From positions 73,539-137,538 of the forward strand of contig CBDICS010000014.1 in the NCBI GenBank assembly GCA_965277415.1: a stretch of 64,000 nt of DNA, in the 5' to 3' direction. The notes under the pieces are model-generated. The model was not told where the DNA came from, did not search any database, and saw only the letters and a program-made list of their open reading frames with translations. Shown one piece after another: positions 25,917-34,439 of the stretch. The position numbers and the translations under genes are program-made. Within the stretch, counting starts at the first letter, position 1, and the number at the start of each line of letters is the position of its first letter. The DNA comes from JAHDHW01 sp965277415. GTDB taxonomy: Bacteria; Bacteroidota; Bacteroidia; Chitinophagales; Saprospiraceae.

Positions 25917-27107
25917 CTAGTATTTCACCAATTTATAGGAGCCAATATCTAAATGTCCTTTTTTCAATCGTATAATATAATATCCACTGGCGAGAGCGCC
26001 AATCTCAATTCGATTTCCCAACCAAATTTCTGAATGTACTTTTTGACCTAAACTATTATAAATTAAAATTTCTAATTCATTTATATGGCTTTCAATTTTA
26101 AAATAATCTTCTGCTGGATTAGGATAAATTGTAGCAGAAGATCCTACATTATAAGGTTCTGAATTGTTCAAAATCAAATTGCAAAAATGGACAGTAAACT
26201 GGTCATTATAGTGGAGATTGATATATTGACTAATGGAAGTCGTCAAAGAATCTATTAATATTCCTCTTATTGTTGCATCAAAACGGATATCTTGATTTAG
26301 TTCAATTTGGATTGCATCAATTTCTCCTTCATCTTCTCGCGATCCGTGCCGTTGGGTATTATAGCCACCATCAAAATATGGTTCATTTACTTGTGGAAAT
26401 GGATCCGATAAACTCGGTACACTAGGAAAACCTTTGTTGTCTAATAAACTTCCAAAGCTGTTTTGACCGCTTAGTAATTCTAAATGAGAAAACCCCTGTA
26501 TATTGTCTCCTACTAAAGTCCTAATACTACTTTCTTCTATATAAGGGGGCGTATTTAGAATTGCATCAGAAAGTTGTAGATCTGCATCGCTTAAAAGATA
26601 GCCCAATTCGATTCTTTGAATCATATGGCCATGACCATGAATATCTAAAAATAAACCTCTGCCATAATCCTGAGCGACTTGATTTTTAGCAGAATCAATA
26701 AATTCATGATAGCTATGCCAAGCCTCTTCAACCCTAGGGTCTCCGTCTGCGGCATCACCAATATCTCGATTTGCATCAAACTTTTTTCTATGAAGCAAAT
26801 TAATAATAACATGAGGATAACAACCAGTTTGTTCTAAAAATGCGCTATGCATTCCTTCTGCAATTGGCTTAGTCCAAGCATCTTTAATATAAATACATCC
26901 AACACAATCTCGGTCTGGAATTGAATCGGGCTCTAAATTCCCTCCATGCGGAGCAGAAATAATAACCGGAAGATTTCCTGCTCGGTATTCTATAAATCCC
27001 GTAGAATCATAGTACGTATTTCCAGGAGTGTAAGTCTGTGAGAAGCTAGTCCCAGAATTTAAAATGAGGCTTATGAGGATTATAGCTTCAGAAAAAAATC
27101 TTTTCAT
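25917..27107 (-). CDS. secreted N-formylglutamate amidohydrolase-like protein with T9SS sorting domain
   Basis: 396 residues with a signal peptide cleaved after about SFSQ. The N-terminal ~300 residues carry motifs reminiscent of N-formylglutamate amidohydrolase/deacylase zinc enzymes: SAPHGG (~51-56), a KFDANRD motif and DIHGHGH (~155-161). A CVGC pair lies near residue 70. Residues ~325-396 form a T9SS sorting domain (YPNPAEDY at its start, GYYIIRLKKG at its end). The enzyme class is inferred from motifs. Extracellular placement is unusual for this family. Confidence 0.65.
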   Translation of the reverse strand: MKRFFSEAIILISLILNSGTSFSQTYTPGNTYYDSTGFIEYRAGNLPVIISAPHGGNLEPDSIPDRDCVGCIYIKDAWTKPIAEGMHSAFLEQTGCYPHVIINLLHRKKFDANRDIGDAADGDPRVEEAWHSYHEFIDSAKNQVAQDYGRGLFLDIHGHGHMIQRIELGYLLSDADLQLSDAILNTPPYIEESSIRTLVGDNIQGFSHLELLSGQNSFGSLLDNKGFPSVPSLSDPFPQVNEPYFDGGYNTQRHGSREDEGEIDAIQIELNQDIRFDATIRGILIDSLTTSISQYINLHYNDQFTVHFCNLILNNSEPYNVGSSATIYPNPAEDYFKIESHINELEILIYNSLGQKVHSEIWLGNRIEIGALASGYYIIRLKKGHLDIGSYKLVKY

Positions 27108-27169
27108 GATTCTGTTATTAAAAATTGGAAGGGCTTAGCTGTACAGGTTTTATGATTTAAGACAAGCCC

Positions 27170-27332
27170 TTAGGGACAGAGCATTAATAAGAGTCCGATA
27201 TGGACTTGTTCTCCTTGCACTATACTTCCTCAAAAAAATAAGCCGTAGAAGGACTATGCCTTATTTTTTTGACTCGTCTAGTACAAGGGTAACATCGTCT
27301 AATCTGGACACTTATTAATGCCCTATCCCTTA
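27170..27332. repeat. 163-bp nested palindromic element
   Basis: Outer arms 27170-27196 and 27306-27332 match at 23 of 27 positions and carry GGGACAGAGCATTAATAAG. The inner arms AAAAAAATAAG (27232-27242) and CTTATTTTTTT (27260-27270) are perfect and share the same centre (27251). Single copies of the outer-arm motif occur at 19088-19108 and 25893-25910. It lies between two leftward genes. Confidence 0.75.
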
Positions 27333-27716
27333 GCTTAGATAAACCAATAATAACACAATTAAATCTAGTGCTAAGAGTCTTTTACAATTTTTTTTAAGGA
27401 AAAAACGACTCTCTTTTTCCATACTCATATATAATAAATTTCCTTCCATCTTATTCCTAGTATTCTTAAAATATCTCCAATTCCCTATAAAAACGAAAAG
27501 GTTTATACCACCAAATAGCCACCAATTTAGTTTCAAGCCTAGCAATTTGGTAATAATTATTCCAAGTATATTCAAGTTTAAACAAAAAACTAAGGAAAGA
27601 ATTAATGATCCAATAATAAAATAGTGTTTTACTTTGGGGTTCTTCCTTTCTCTTAACTGAGTACAAATCAATCCGTAGATAATTTTATATAAGGTTTTTA
27701 ATCTTTTCCAATTCAC
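27330..27716 (-). CDS. hypothetical membrane protein
   Basis: 128 residues starting at a GTG; no upstream ATG is in frame. Three hydrophobic stretches are visible (about residues 32-57, 62-78 and 114-127), with a basic N-terminus rich in Lys and Arg. No family is recognised. Its stop codon overlaps the right edge of the palindromic element by three bases. The low-complexity AT-rich composition makes this a tentative gene. Confidence 0.4.
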   Translation of the reverse strand: MNWKRLKTLYKIIYGLICTQLRERKNPKVKHYFIIGSLILSLVFCLNLNILGIIITKLLGLKLNWWLFGGINLFVFIGNWRYFKNTRNKMEGNLLYMSMEKESRFFLKKNCKRLLALDLIVLLLVYLS

Positions 27717-27780
27717 TTCAAGTTTATTTTTTCGCGTAAAGAATTATTCTCAGAAAATATATCAATAAAAGTTAAGGCTT

Positions 27781-27802
27781 GTCCACGGGATTTGTCAAAG
27801 AA
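27781..27802 (+). repeat. half copy of the GTCCACGGGATTTGTCAAAGAA element
   Basis: It shares CACGGGATTTGTCAA exactly with the hairpin at 3319-3333, and its GTCCAC/TTTGTCAAAGAA ends match the right arm at 30285-30310. It lies just past the 3' end of the WG-repeat lipoprotein gene. Confidence 0.55.
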
Positions 27803-27825
27803 CGATATTAATTTTACCCCATCAC

Positions 27826-28746
27826 TTATTTTAATTCAACTAATTCACCTTCTTTACTAATTAGAAATTGTTTTCCATTTTGAACGGCCCAAGCAATTAT
27901 TTTCCAATTCTTATATTTCAACTTCATAGATTCATTCAGAGGCGAATTAGTCCCATGGTTTACATATAATGTATCGAATTTCAGATTAGATATCTGTTCA
28001 CCATTTAGCCTCAGAATTGTATATTCATTATTATCCCTTACCCCCAAGATATCTTTTTCCAAAGCTATTACTTCTTCATGAAGCCCAATTGCGTCTTGGT
28101 TAGTCTTAATATCAAATGCACCAGTTAGATTTTTGCTACCGTATATAAAATATGAATACTTAAAAATTTGACTTATTTGATCAAAGTTTAATTCAGTACT
28201 TTTTTGTCCTTTAGAATCATAAACACTCCAACTACCATTTTTATAAAAAGCATACCTATTTCCAAAAATATATTTGTATCGCTCAAATTCTATCGGAATT
28301 AGAATGGATTCTGATCTATCGATCATACCATAAAAATTATCTTTTTGGCATATCATATTCCAGTCAGCAGTTTCTGAAAAATATTGTACCCCATTTTTAT
28401 TAGGTCGACCTTTAAGCGGTAAACTATGTTCTATCTTAAGCAATTGATACTTACCAAAATCAACCAGTGTATCTCCCCGATAGTTTATTAATCCACTATT
28501 CTCATCAATCTTTACATTCATGACTTCCCAGGGTATTTCAGGAAGTTGGTTATAGATAGGGTTCACGATTATATTTCCCTTTTCGTCTTTATATCCATAG
28601 CGTCCATTGTTCTCAATCCTTGTTAATACCCCAATTGGATCTCCTTCATATATGTTATTCATATGAGGCTCTTTATCTACCTTTTGCTCACTGGAACTGC
28701 AAGATGCTATATTGATGATGAAGATTAGGATTAGGAATTTTTTCAT
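27826..28746 (-). CDS. WG-repeat lipoprotein
   Basis: 306 residues. The lipoprotein signal ends at IASC (Cys16). The mature chain holds WG (KWG) repeats of the form 'G.yGY.D.kGniiv.P.Y' (NNGRYGYKDEKGNIIVNPIY), 'GLINYRGDTLV', 'YGMIDRSESILIPIEFERY' and 'SWSVYDSKGQK'. WG repeats are short beta-rich units common in Bacteroidota cell-surface proteins, with no agreed biochemical role. Lone gene. Confidence 0.75.
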   Translation of the reverse strand: MKKFLILIFIINIASCSSSEQKVDKEPHMNNIYEGDPIGVLTRIENNGRYGYKDEKGNIIVNPIYNQLPEIPWEVMNVKIDENSGLINYRGDTLVDFGKYQLLKIEHSLPLKGRPNKNGVQYFSETADWNMICQKDNFYGMIDRSESILIPIEFERYKYIFGNRYAFYKNGSWSVYDSKGQKSTELNFDQISQIFKYSYFIYGSKNLTGAFDIKTNQDAIGLHEEVIALEKDILGVRDNNEYTILRLNGEQISNLKFDTLYVNHGTNSPLNESMKLKYKNWKIIAWAVQNGKQFLISKEGELVELK

Positions 28747-28817
28747 TAAATAATTTTAAGTGTCAACGTAAATTTTGATTTCGAAGGCGAAAAACTCAAT
28801 TTATGGTTCTGAAGAAG

Positions 28818-28893
28818 TGTACGAATGCAGAGGATACGAAGAGCCTAATTAGAACTCTGTGATCTCGGTGCTTTCTCTTTGTCCTCCGTGTCC
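28818..28893. repeat. inverted degenerate CACGGAG/CACAGAG-type repeat
   Basis: CTCTGTG (28855), CTCGGTG (28864) and CTCCGTG (28883) words form a loose array. They face the complementary style GCAGAGGATACGAAGAG around 28829-28845. Similar 'ctctgtgatctcggtg' intergenic repeats occur in many bacterial genomes. Confidence 0.4.
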
Positions 28894-28908
28894 AAGTTAA
28901 GTGACCTA

Positions 28909-30069
28909 CTAGTACAAAAGCACTTTCTCCAAAGCATCCAATAATTGTTCTATATCTTTACCTTCATTATATACATTTGGAGAAACACGAATCGCATTTC
29001 CTCGAATAGAAATATAAATTTTCTCCTGATCAAATTGTTTCTTTAATTTTAAAATATCAATTTGATCAGGCAAGCGAATACCAAACAAATGATAAGCCAT
29101 AGATGAAGACGAAGCAATAGTACAACCGATATCTTCAAACTTAGAAAGGTAAGGGGTAACGAGACGTTTACAATAGTTTTGAATATTTGAAACCTGCCAT
29201 TGTAAAATTTGCGCTATAGAAGCATTAAGCATAGGAACATAAATCATATTACTTTGTTCGCCCATTGAATATCTCCCGGCCATAGGCGTATATTCAGATT
29301 GATAGTTGACAAGATTAGCAAATTGATTGCTATCTTTTCTATTGATCCAATTTTCTTCAATAGCTTGGCCATCATCAAATAGAGCGCCATAATAAGCAAG
29401 TCCTAATCCATAAGGACCAAATAACCATTTATATGAGCTACATATTAGAGCGTCTACTTGTATTTCCTCTATATTAAAAGGCAATGCTCCAATAGATTGT
29501 GTACCATCAATAATCAGAGCAGCACCTACTGAAGAGGATTTTTCGCGGATTGCTTTTAGGTCGAAAAGTGTACCATCAGCCCAATGTACGATAGGCATTG
29601 CAATGACTGCTGTGTTTCCATTAATACGATCTAAAATGTTTTGATTCCATTGTGCTGTTCTATTTATAGGCGATTGAGGAGCATTGATGATTTCTATATC
29701 TAAGCCTTTTTCATCTGCTAATTTCTTCCATGAATAATAATTACTAGGGAATTGTTCCTCTACCATTAGAATGGTTTGTCCCTTTGAACATGGGATATTT
29801 TTTGCAGCATTGGCTAAGCCATAGGATGCCGCAGGAATTAATGCAATACGTCCTGGAGTATGGCAGTTGATTAATTTTGAGAAACTAGCTTTTAAACGAT
29901 CAACTGGCGCAAAAAAATCTTCTACGGTATATTGAAATGGGCGAGTTCGCTTTCTTAATTCTTGTTGACCAATGACTTCACAATCATTTAAAAGTGGCCC
30001 CATGTAAGCACAGTTTAAGTAGCTGATATCATCGGGAAGGTTAAAGAGATGTTTTTGACAATTTAGCAT
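28909..30069 (-). CDS. class V aminotransferase (cysteine desulfurase/selenocysteine lyase-like)
   Basis: 386 residues. The PLP-binding Lys214 is in SSYKWLFGPYG, the pyridine-stacking Asp is in IIDGTQSIGALP, and WADGTLFDLKAI precedes it. The overall layout fits the COG0520 group, which includes SufS, CsdA and isopenicillin N epimerase-like proteins. A SufS-type active-site cysteine is not obvious where the loop VNYQSEYTPMAGRYSMGEQ occurs, so the reaction is left open. No suf genes are adjacent. Confidence 0.8.
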   Translation of the reverse strand: MLNCQKHLFNLPDDISYLNCAYMGPLLNDCEVIGQQELRKRTRPFQYTVEDFFAPVDRLKASFSKLINCHTPGRIALIPAASYGLANAAKNIPCSKGQTILMVEEQFPSNYYSWKKLADEKGLDIEIINAPQSPINRTAQWNQNILDRINGNTAVIAMPIVHWADGTLFDLKAIREKSSSVGAALIIDGTQSIGALPFNIEEIQVDALICSSYKWLFGPYGLGLAYYGALFDDGQAIEENWINRKDSNQFANLVNYQSEYTPMAGRYSMGEQSNMIYVPMLNASIAQILQWQVSNIQNYCKRLVTPYLSKFEDIGCTIASSSSMAYHLFGIRLPDQIDILKLKKQFDQEKIYISIRGNAIRVSPNVYNEGKDIEQLLDALEKVLLY

Positions 30070-30214
30070 TTGGTGGGTGTTTTATAATAGTCTTTAAGTT
30101 CTAATCAACTCTAATCTATTAAACAAGGAAATGAGTCTCAAAGTTTTATACGATTACGAGCAGTAAACTCACAAAGCTAAAACTGATTAGAAGTGAAGCG
30201 AGTATTAATTATGG

Positions 30215-30310
30215 TTCTTTGACAAATCTCGTGTTTAAGACAAAGCCATAAATAAGATCAAGGCTTCTTTTAATCGCTTTTGATTTTGTCCACAGGATTT
30301 TGTCAAAGAA
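30215..30310. repeat. 96-bp foldback of the TTCTTTGACAAA / TTTGTCAAAGAA family
   Basis: Left arm 30215-30244 and right arm 30285-30310 share a perfect 12-bp end (TTCTTTGACAAA) and imperfect interior pairing. It is related to 27781-27802 and 3295-3333. It lies between the aminotransferase and the amidase genes, both leftward. Confidence 0.65.
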
Positions 30311-30316
30311 TCTTAA

Positions 30317-31597
30317 TTATTTTACCAATCCTTCATAAAGCCAGTTCGATAAGGCCTGCCGATTGTTTTCTTTAATGAATCTTTGCTGGTCAAATTTATT
30401 TCTAATATTACCAAGTTCGATAAAAATAGAGGTAGGTTTAGGTTCTCGAAGCATATGTAAATCACGAGGTTTGACTGTACCTGAATACTTACCTGACCGT
30501 CGATTCTCTTTATATTTTGCTTTAAGTGTATCTCGTACTTTTACGGCTAATTTTTTACCATCCGAGCTTCCTGGGAAATAGTAAAAGAAGACATCAGTCT
30601 GGTGACTTTGATTATTTGAATCAATATGAATGGTTACAACAGTCTGGTCTTTAATGCCTTGTTTTTTATGAGTCTCAAATAGTTCGTTGATCGCATCAGA
30701 TCGCTGGTATAAACGGCTTTTTTGATTACGAGGTATTTTAAAATTGCCCCAGCAATATTCATCATAATCACAAGGAAGGATTTCTCCATTTCGCAAACCA
30801 TCATTAGGATCGCGAATAATCATATAAGCAATAGCACCATGTTCCAGCAAATTACGAGCTAACCGAAGGGATACGTCATAAGCATATTCGTCTTCGCATA
30901 ATTGATTTTTGCCTTTTTTCCCTACAGCTCCGACATCTGGGCCACCATGTCCACTTACGATATAATAAACTTTGCCTCTTAATTTATTATCTATTAAAGG
31001 GACAAATGCATTCTTTTTTCCAAATATTGGATATTTACGATATCCACTTAATTTTTTTGATTCTTCAATGATTTGATCATCAATCTTTTCCTTTGGAATG
31101 ACAGGGCGTTCGGCTTTAGTTATTTTACTAGGAGATATATTGGTCTTTTCATCCTGGCTTTTTGGTTTTTTATCAATCTCATTTCCAGCACAATGTAATT
31201 CATGATAAGGAACCCATATAATTCTAGATTTGACTAAAGTGGATTTACGTAAATCTGCTGCCTTTAGACGTTCATTATATTTTTTAATTCGGAAAGCAGG
31301 CTCCCAGTTTTTCAAACCTACAGAGGTTCTTATGCTTTTGCCATTATAATCATAGATGAGTACAGGAAGGAAGTATTTTTTTCCACTGATTATCTTTGAA
31401 CCTTTTTTAAGTTTGTTCAACTTCTGAAACTGATCACGATTGCAAGTGAAATCTGCTAAATGATATCTATCCAATAAAGTATGGATATTATCACCAGGTT
31501 TCGCTTTTACTTTATGATAAAAAGGTTCACCAACTGGCTTTAAGAAAGCCATAGAGGAACAAAGGAATAGGATTGATAAGATTATAAATCGGTACAT
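30317..31597 (-). CDS. N-acetylmuramoyl-L-alanine amidase (Amidase_3) with LysM-like N-terminus
   Basis: 426 residues from the ATG at 31597, which starts a clean signal peptide (MYRFIILSILFLCSS). An ATG 33 bases upstream lies at or before the probable transcription start. A LysM-like segment (KVKAKPGDNIHTLLDRYHL, about 25-75) precedes a linker and the zinc amidase domain (~215-426). The zinc ligands fit GHGG, the Glu in CEDEYAYDV, and HIDSN; the catalytic Glu is in FIELGNIRN near the end. It should cleave the amide between MurNAc and the stem peptide during cell separation or wall turnover. Confidence 0.85.
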   Translation of the reverse strand: MYRFIILSILFLCSSMAFLKPVGEPFYHKVKAKPGDNIHTLLDRYHLADFTCNRDQFQKLNKLKKGSKIISGKKYFLPVLIYDYNGKSIRTSVGLKNWEPAFRIKKYNERLKAADLRKSTLVKSRIIWVPYHELHCAGNEIDKKPKSQDEKTNISPSKITKAERPVIPKEKIDDQIIEESKKLSGYRKYPIFGKKNAFVPLIDNKLRGKVYYIVSGHGGPDVGAVGKKGKNQLCEDEYAYDVSLRLARNLLEHGAIAYMIIRDPNDGLRNGEILPCDYDEYCWGNFKIPRNQKSRLYQRSDAINELFETHKKQGIKDQTVVTIHIDSNNQSHQTDVFFYYFPGSSDGKKLAVKVRDTLKAKYKENRRSGKYSGTVKPRDLHMLREPKPTSIFIELGNIRNKFDQQRFIKENNRQALSNWLYEGLVK

Positions 31598-31627
31598 TAT
31601 TTTGGTCACTTTCAAATTTCTCGCCGC

Positions 31628-31635
31628 CAAAGATA
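31628..31635 (-). promoter_or_regulatory. -7 element for the amidase gene
   Basis: The minus strand reads TATCTTTG, an exact TAnnTTTG match 30 bases upstream of the ATG at 31597. It overlaps the alternative start at 31630 and so supports the shorter protein. Confidence 0.5.
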
Positions 31636-31751
31636 TCTTAATTAAGATATTTATCCAATTTCGGATACAATTGTTTGAAACGAAGGTTAATCTCCTGAGA
31701 TTTGCAAATGTAGGTATTTTAAGATTAATTTAATTTAATAACTTACTTAGC

Positions 31752-31767
31752 ATGGCAATCGCAAGAT
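31752..31767 (+). repeat. orphan copy of the ATGGCAATCGCAAGAT arm
   Basis: These 16 bases are identical to the left arm of the large stem-loop at 49230-49412. They lie between the LEA-2 protein and amidase genes. There is no matching right arm nearby. Confidence 0.5.
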
Positions 31768-31786
31768 AAACCATCATCTAAAGGTT

Positions 31787-32293
31787 CTAATTCGGTAGAT
31801 AATCCTTTAATTTATACGGTTCTTCTTCATCAAACGGAATTTCGAGATTGATTTTCAATACTTTAATATGAATAATTCCTTTGGTTCTAATATTTATAGA
31901 TTTGTTCTTCCATGCACCGGTAAGGATATCCTTGGCATCATTGAAAAATCCGGTTTTACCTAATGGAATTTCAAAGTTTAAGGGTAATTTAAACTCACTA
32001 TTGGCCGGCATTTCAATACTTACATCTTGATTTACAGTGGTGGTATGCTTACTTTCTACTAAAACATCAAAGTCCATACCTGTGATTTCTACGCCAAAAG
32101 GGTTGGGGTTTTTTAAGACAGAAGTAGCAGTGACATTAAGTGTCAGTTTTGGAAAAGGGCTTATCTTATTGAATTTTAATTTTTCAAGCTTTACAAATTC
32201 AATATCTTGAACGCCTCCGCTTTTTTCAAAAAAGTAAAAAGCAACCAACCCTATTGCAATGATTAACGTGATAGTATATAAAAGTCTTTTCAT
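31787..32293 (-). CDS. LEA type 2 (WHy domain) family protein, membrane-anchored
   Basis: 168 residues. An N-terminal hydrophobic anchor (LLYTITLIIAIGLVAFYFF) is followed by a beta-rich WHy/LEA-2 domain with the signature VLKNPNPFGVEITGMDFDV (~60-78) and a second half ending in KVLKINLEIPF. LEA-2 domains are linked to stress and desiccation protection, but the role in Bacteroidota is not established. It probably faces the periplasm. Divergent from ccmB. Confidence 0.8.
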   Translation of the reverse strand: MKRLLYTITLIIAIGLVAFYFFEKSGGVQDIEFVKLEKLKFNKISPFPKLTLNVTATSVLKNPNPFGVEITGMDFDVLVESKHTTTVNQDVSIEMPANSEFKLPLNFEIPLGKTGFFNDAKDILTGAWKNKSINIRTKGIIHIKVLKINLEIPFDEEEPYKLKDYLPN

Positions 32294-32387
32294 TAATGTA
32301 AGTATAGTGTAAAAAGAACGAGTATTAATTGGAGACCTTGTAATATCCAGTCTCTAAGTGTCAAAATTAATTATTTTTACATCAAAT

Positions 32388-33047
32388 ATGAATTTAGGAA
32401 AAGAAATAGGAATCCTTTTAAAAAAGGAATTTAAAATTGAGTGGCGACAGAAACATGCTATTGGCGGCATCCTCTTGTATGTTGTCTCTACGATTTTTGT
32501 AGTATACTCAGCTATAAAAAATGTAGATCCGAATGTGTGGAATGCGCTATTCTGGATCGTAATATTATTTGCAAGTGTAAATGCTTTGGTCAAAAGTTTT
32601 GTCCAGGAAAATAGTAGCCGACAATTGTATTATTATACTATAGCCAATCCTACAGCAATAATTTTAGCTAAGATCATTTATAATACTGGCTTATTGCTCC
32701 TTTTGAGCTTATTATCATATGCTGCTTTTACTTTATTCGCTGGAAATCCGGTCAAAGACTCCGGTCAATTTTTCCTAGCTATATTTTTAGGTAGTGTAGG
32801 CTTTTCGATTACTTTTACTTTTATCGCAGCTATATCAGCCAAAGCCAGTAATAGTGCAACATTGATGGCTATTTTAAGTTTTCCCTTAGTGATTCCTATT
32901 ATATTGACATTACTTAAATTATCAGCCAATGCACTTAGGTTAATGCAGGATACGGCGATTTGGAAGGATATTCTTACTTTAGTTGCTATAGATTTGCTAA
33001 TGATTGCTATGGCTTTTGTATTGTTCCCGTTTCTTTGGAGAGATTAA
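32388..33047 (+). CDS. ccmB: heme exporter protein B (cytochrome c maturation)
   Basis: 219 residues from the ATG at 32388; a GTG 30 bases upstream is the alternative. Six membrane segments and the N-terminal LLKKEFKIEWRQKHAIGGILLY are characteristic of CcmB. The motif SFVQENSSRQLYYYTIANP is also conserved. CcmB is the permease partner of the CcmA ATPase in handling heme for c-type cytochromes; ccmA is not in this cluster. ccsA begins 30 bases downstream. Confidence 0.9.
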   Translation: MNLGKEIGILLKKEFKIEWRQKHAIGGILLYVVSTIFVVYSAIKNVDPNVWNALFWIVILFASVNALVKSFVQENSSRQLYYYTIANPTAIILAKIIYNTGLLLLLSLLSYAAFTLFAGNPVKDSGQFFLAIFLGSVGFSITFTFIAAISAKASNSATLMAILSFPLVIPIILTLLKLSANALRLMQDTAIWKDILTLVAIDLLMIAMAFVLFPFLWRD

Positions 33048-33077
33048 TATCATATCATCATATAACAGAAAGAACAA

Positions 33078-34139
33078 ATGCGGAAATATTGGTGGAAGAT
33101 TTTAGGAGTGGCTCTAATTATCTATTCGTTTACACTAGGTTTATTGGTGCCACTAAAACCTGGGATTTATCATTTTAGCCCTGGATCAATGGTATCAGGA
33201 CAAACGGTTAATCTTGATATAACTGGCTATAATACCTTTTATACCAAAGCAAATGACCCTATAAGGGTTTGGTTAAAATACAATGATGATTTTACAATTG
33301 CGGCTCGTCAGGTTAAAGTCCTTGATGATCGAAAATTGTCAGCAAGTTTTGATATACCGAAATATTTGCCTAGCAATGATAGAGTAGGAGTAGCCTCCAT
33401 TATTATAGATGATGATTATAATGGTTTTGCTGTCATGCCTTCGACTGTTTTTATTACGCAGGACTCTTTGGATCAAAACCCAGAGGCGGGATCTATAGCT
33501 TGGTCGCAAACAAAGATTAAGGAGGTTCATGGTAAGGATCAATTTAACTTTCCTTTCAGGGTACAACTTTCGGAGACGATTCGGAATTTGTATTATCATG
33601 TACCATTTTGGTTTGCAATGTTTATCATCTTTATAGCTGGAATCTCTCAGAGCATCATGTACCTTAGAACAAACAATCCAGCATACGACTATAAGTCAAT
33701 GTCCTTTACCTTAATTGGAACCGTATTCGGGTTTATTGGATTGTTTACAGGAATGATTTGGGCCAAAGATACCTGGGGTACATATTGGACTTGGCAAGAA
33801 GTGAAAATGAATATGACCGCAATTGCTTTATTGATCTATCTATCCTACTTTATACTGCGACAAAGTTTTGATGATGATGAACGACGTGCCAGAATTAGTG
33901 CGGTATTTAGCATTTTTGCTTTTGCGGCTATGATCGCTTTATTATATGTCGTGCCGAGAATGGTAAGTAGCTTACATCCGGGGAGTGGTGGCAATCCGGC
34001 TCTAGGGGCTGATGATCTTGATAATTCAATGAGGGCAGTATTTTACCCTGCGATTATAGGCTGGACATTATTAGGCGTGTGGCTAGCAAGTTTGGTCTAT
34101 CGAATGCAAATGGTCAGAGATAAACTATATGACTATTAG
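33078..34139 (+). CDS. ccsA: cytochrome c biogenesis protein CcsA/CcmC with extra periplasmic domain
   Basis: 353 residues. One membrane helix (~11-31) is followed by about 130 polar, beta-rich residues. After these come the CcmC/CcsA membrane core with the tryptophan-rich heme-binding motif WGTYWTW (233-239) and conserved histidines (YYHVPFW ~172-178, SSLHPG ~296-301). The core alone would be about 220 residues, so the N-terminal periplasmic insertion is the unusual part. It lies between ccmB and ccmD in one operon and should present heme to CcmE, which is not in this window. Confidence 0.87.
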   Translation: MRKYWWKILGVALIIYSFTLGLLVPLKPGIYHFSPGSMVSGQTVNLDITGYNTFYTKANDPIRVWLKYNDDFTIAARQVKVLDDRKLSASFDIPKYLPSNDRVGVASIIIDDDYNGFAVMPSTVFITQDSLDQNPEAGSIAWSQTKIKEVHGKDQFNFPFRVQLSETIRNLYYHVPFWFAMFIIFIAGISQSIMYLRTNNPAYDYKSMSFTLIGTVFGFIGLFTGMIWAKDTWGTYWTWQEVKMNMTAIALLIYLSYFILRQSFDDDERRARISAVFSIFAFAAMIALLYVVPRMVSSLHPGSGGNPALGADDLDNSMRAVFYPAIIGWTLLGVWLASLVYRMQMVRDKLYDY

Positions 34140-34229
34140 AACAACTTCGAAATATAAATCTTTAATTTAGTGCAAAACATTTGTTTTAATTGAAAAATAA
34201 TAAGAGTTTTGGCACGCAATAAAATATCT

Positions 34230-34439
34230 ATGAAAAAGTCATTTGCTATTTTACTTTCAGCATTCTTGCTGATTCAATCAACCTTAAGCGCACAGACTGA
34301 TAATCAGGACTTTATGCGATCAATTGGAAAAATGTATGTAGTATATGGCGTAATAGTTGTAATTTTTATTGTGTTGATTGTTTTTTTAATATATCTCGAT
34401 CGACGCCTAACTAAATTAGAGAACCAAATTAATGACTAA
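34230..34439 (+). CDS. ccmD: CcmD-like small membrane protein
   Basis: 69 residues from the ATG at 34230. An N-terminal signal-like segment ending at LSAQT precedes a short polar stretch and a single membrane helix (YVVYGVIVVIFIVLIVFLIY) with the basic tail DRRLTKLENQ. Size, topology and position right after ccsA identify it as CcmD-like. The stop codon shares one base with the ATG of the glutamate dehydrogenase (34439). Confidence 0.75.
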   Translation: MKKSFAILLSAFLLIQSTLSAQTDNQDFMRSIGKMYVVYGVIVVIFIVLIVFLIYLDRRLTKLENQIND

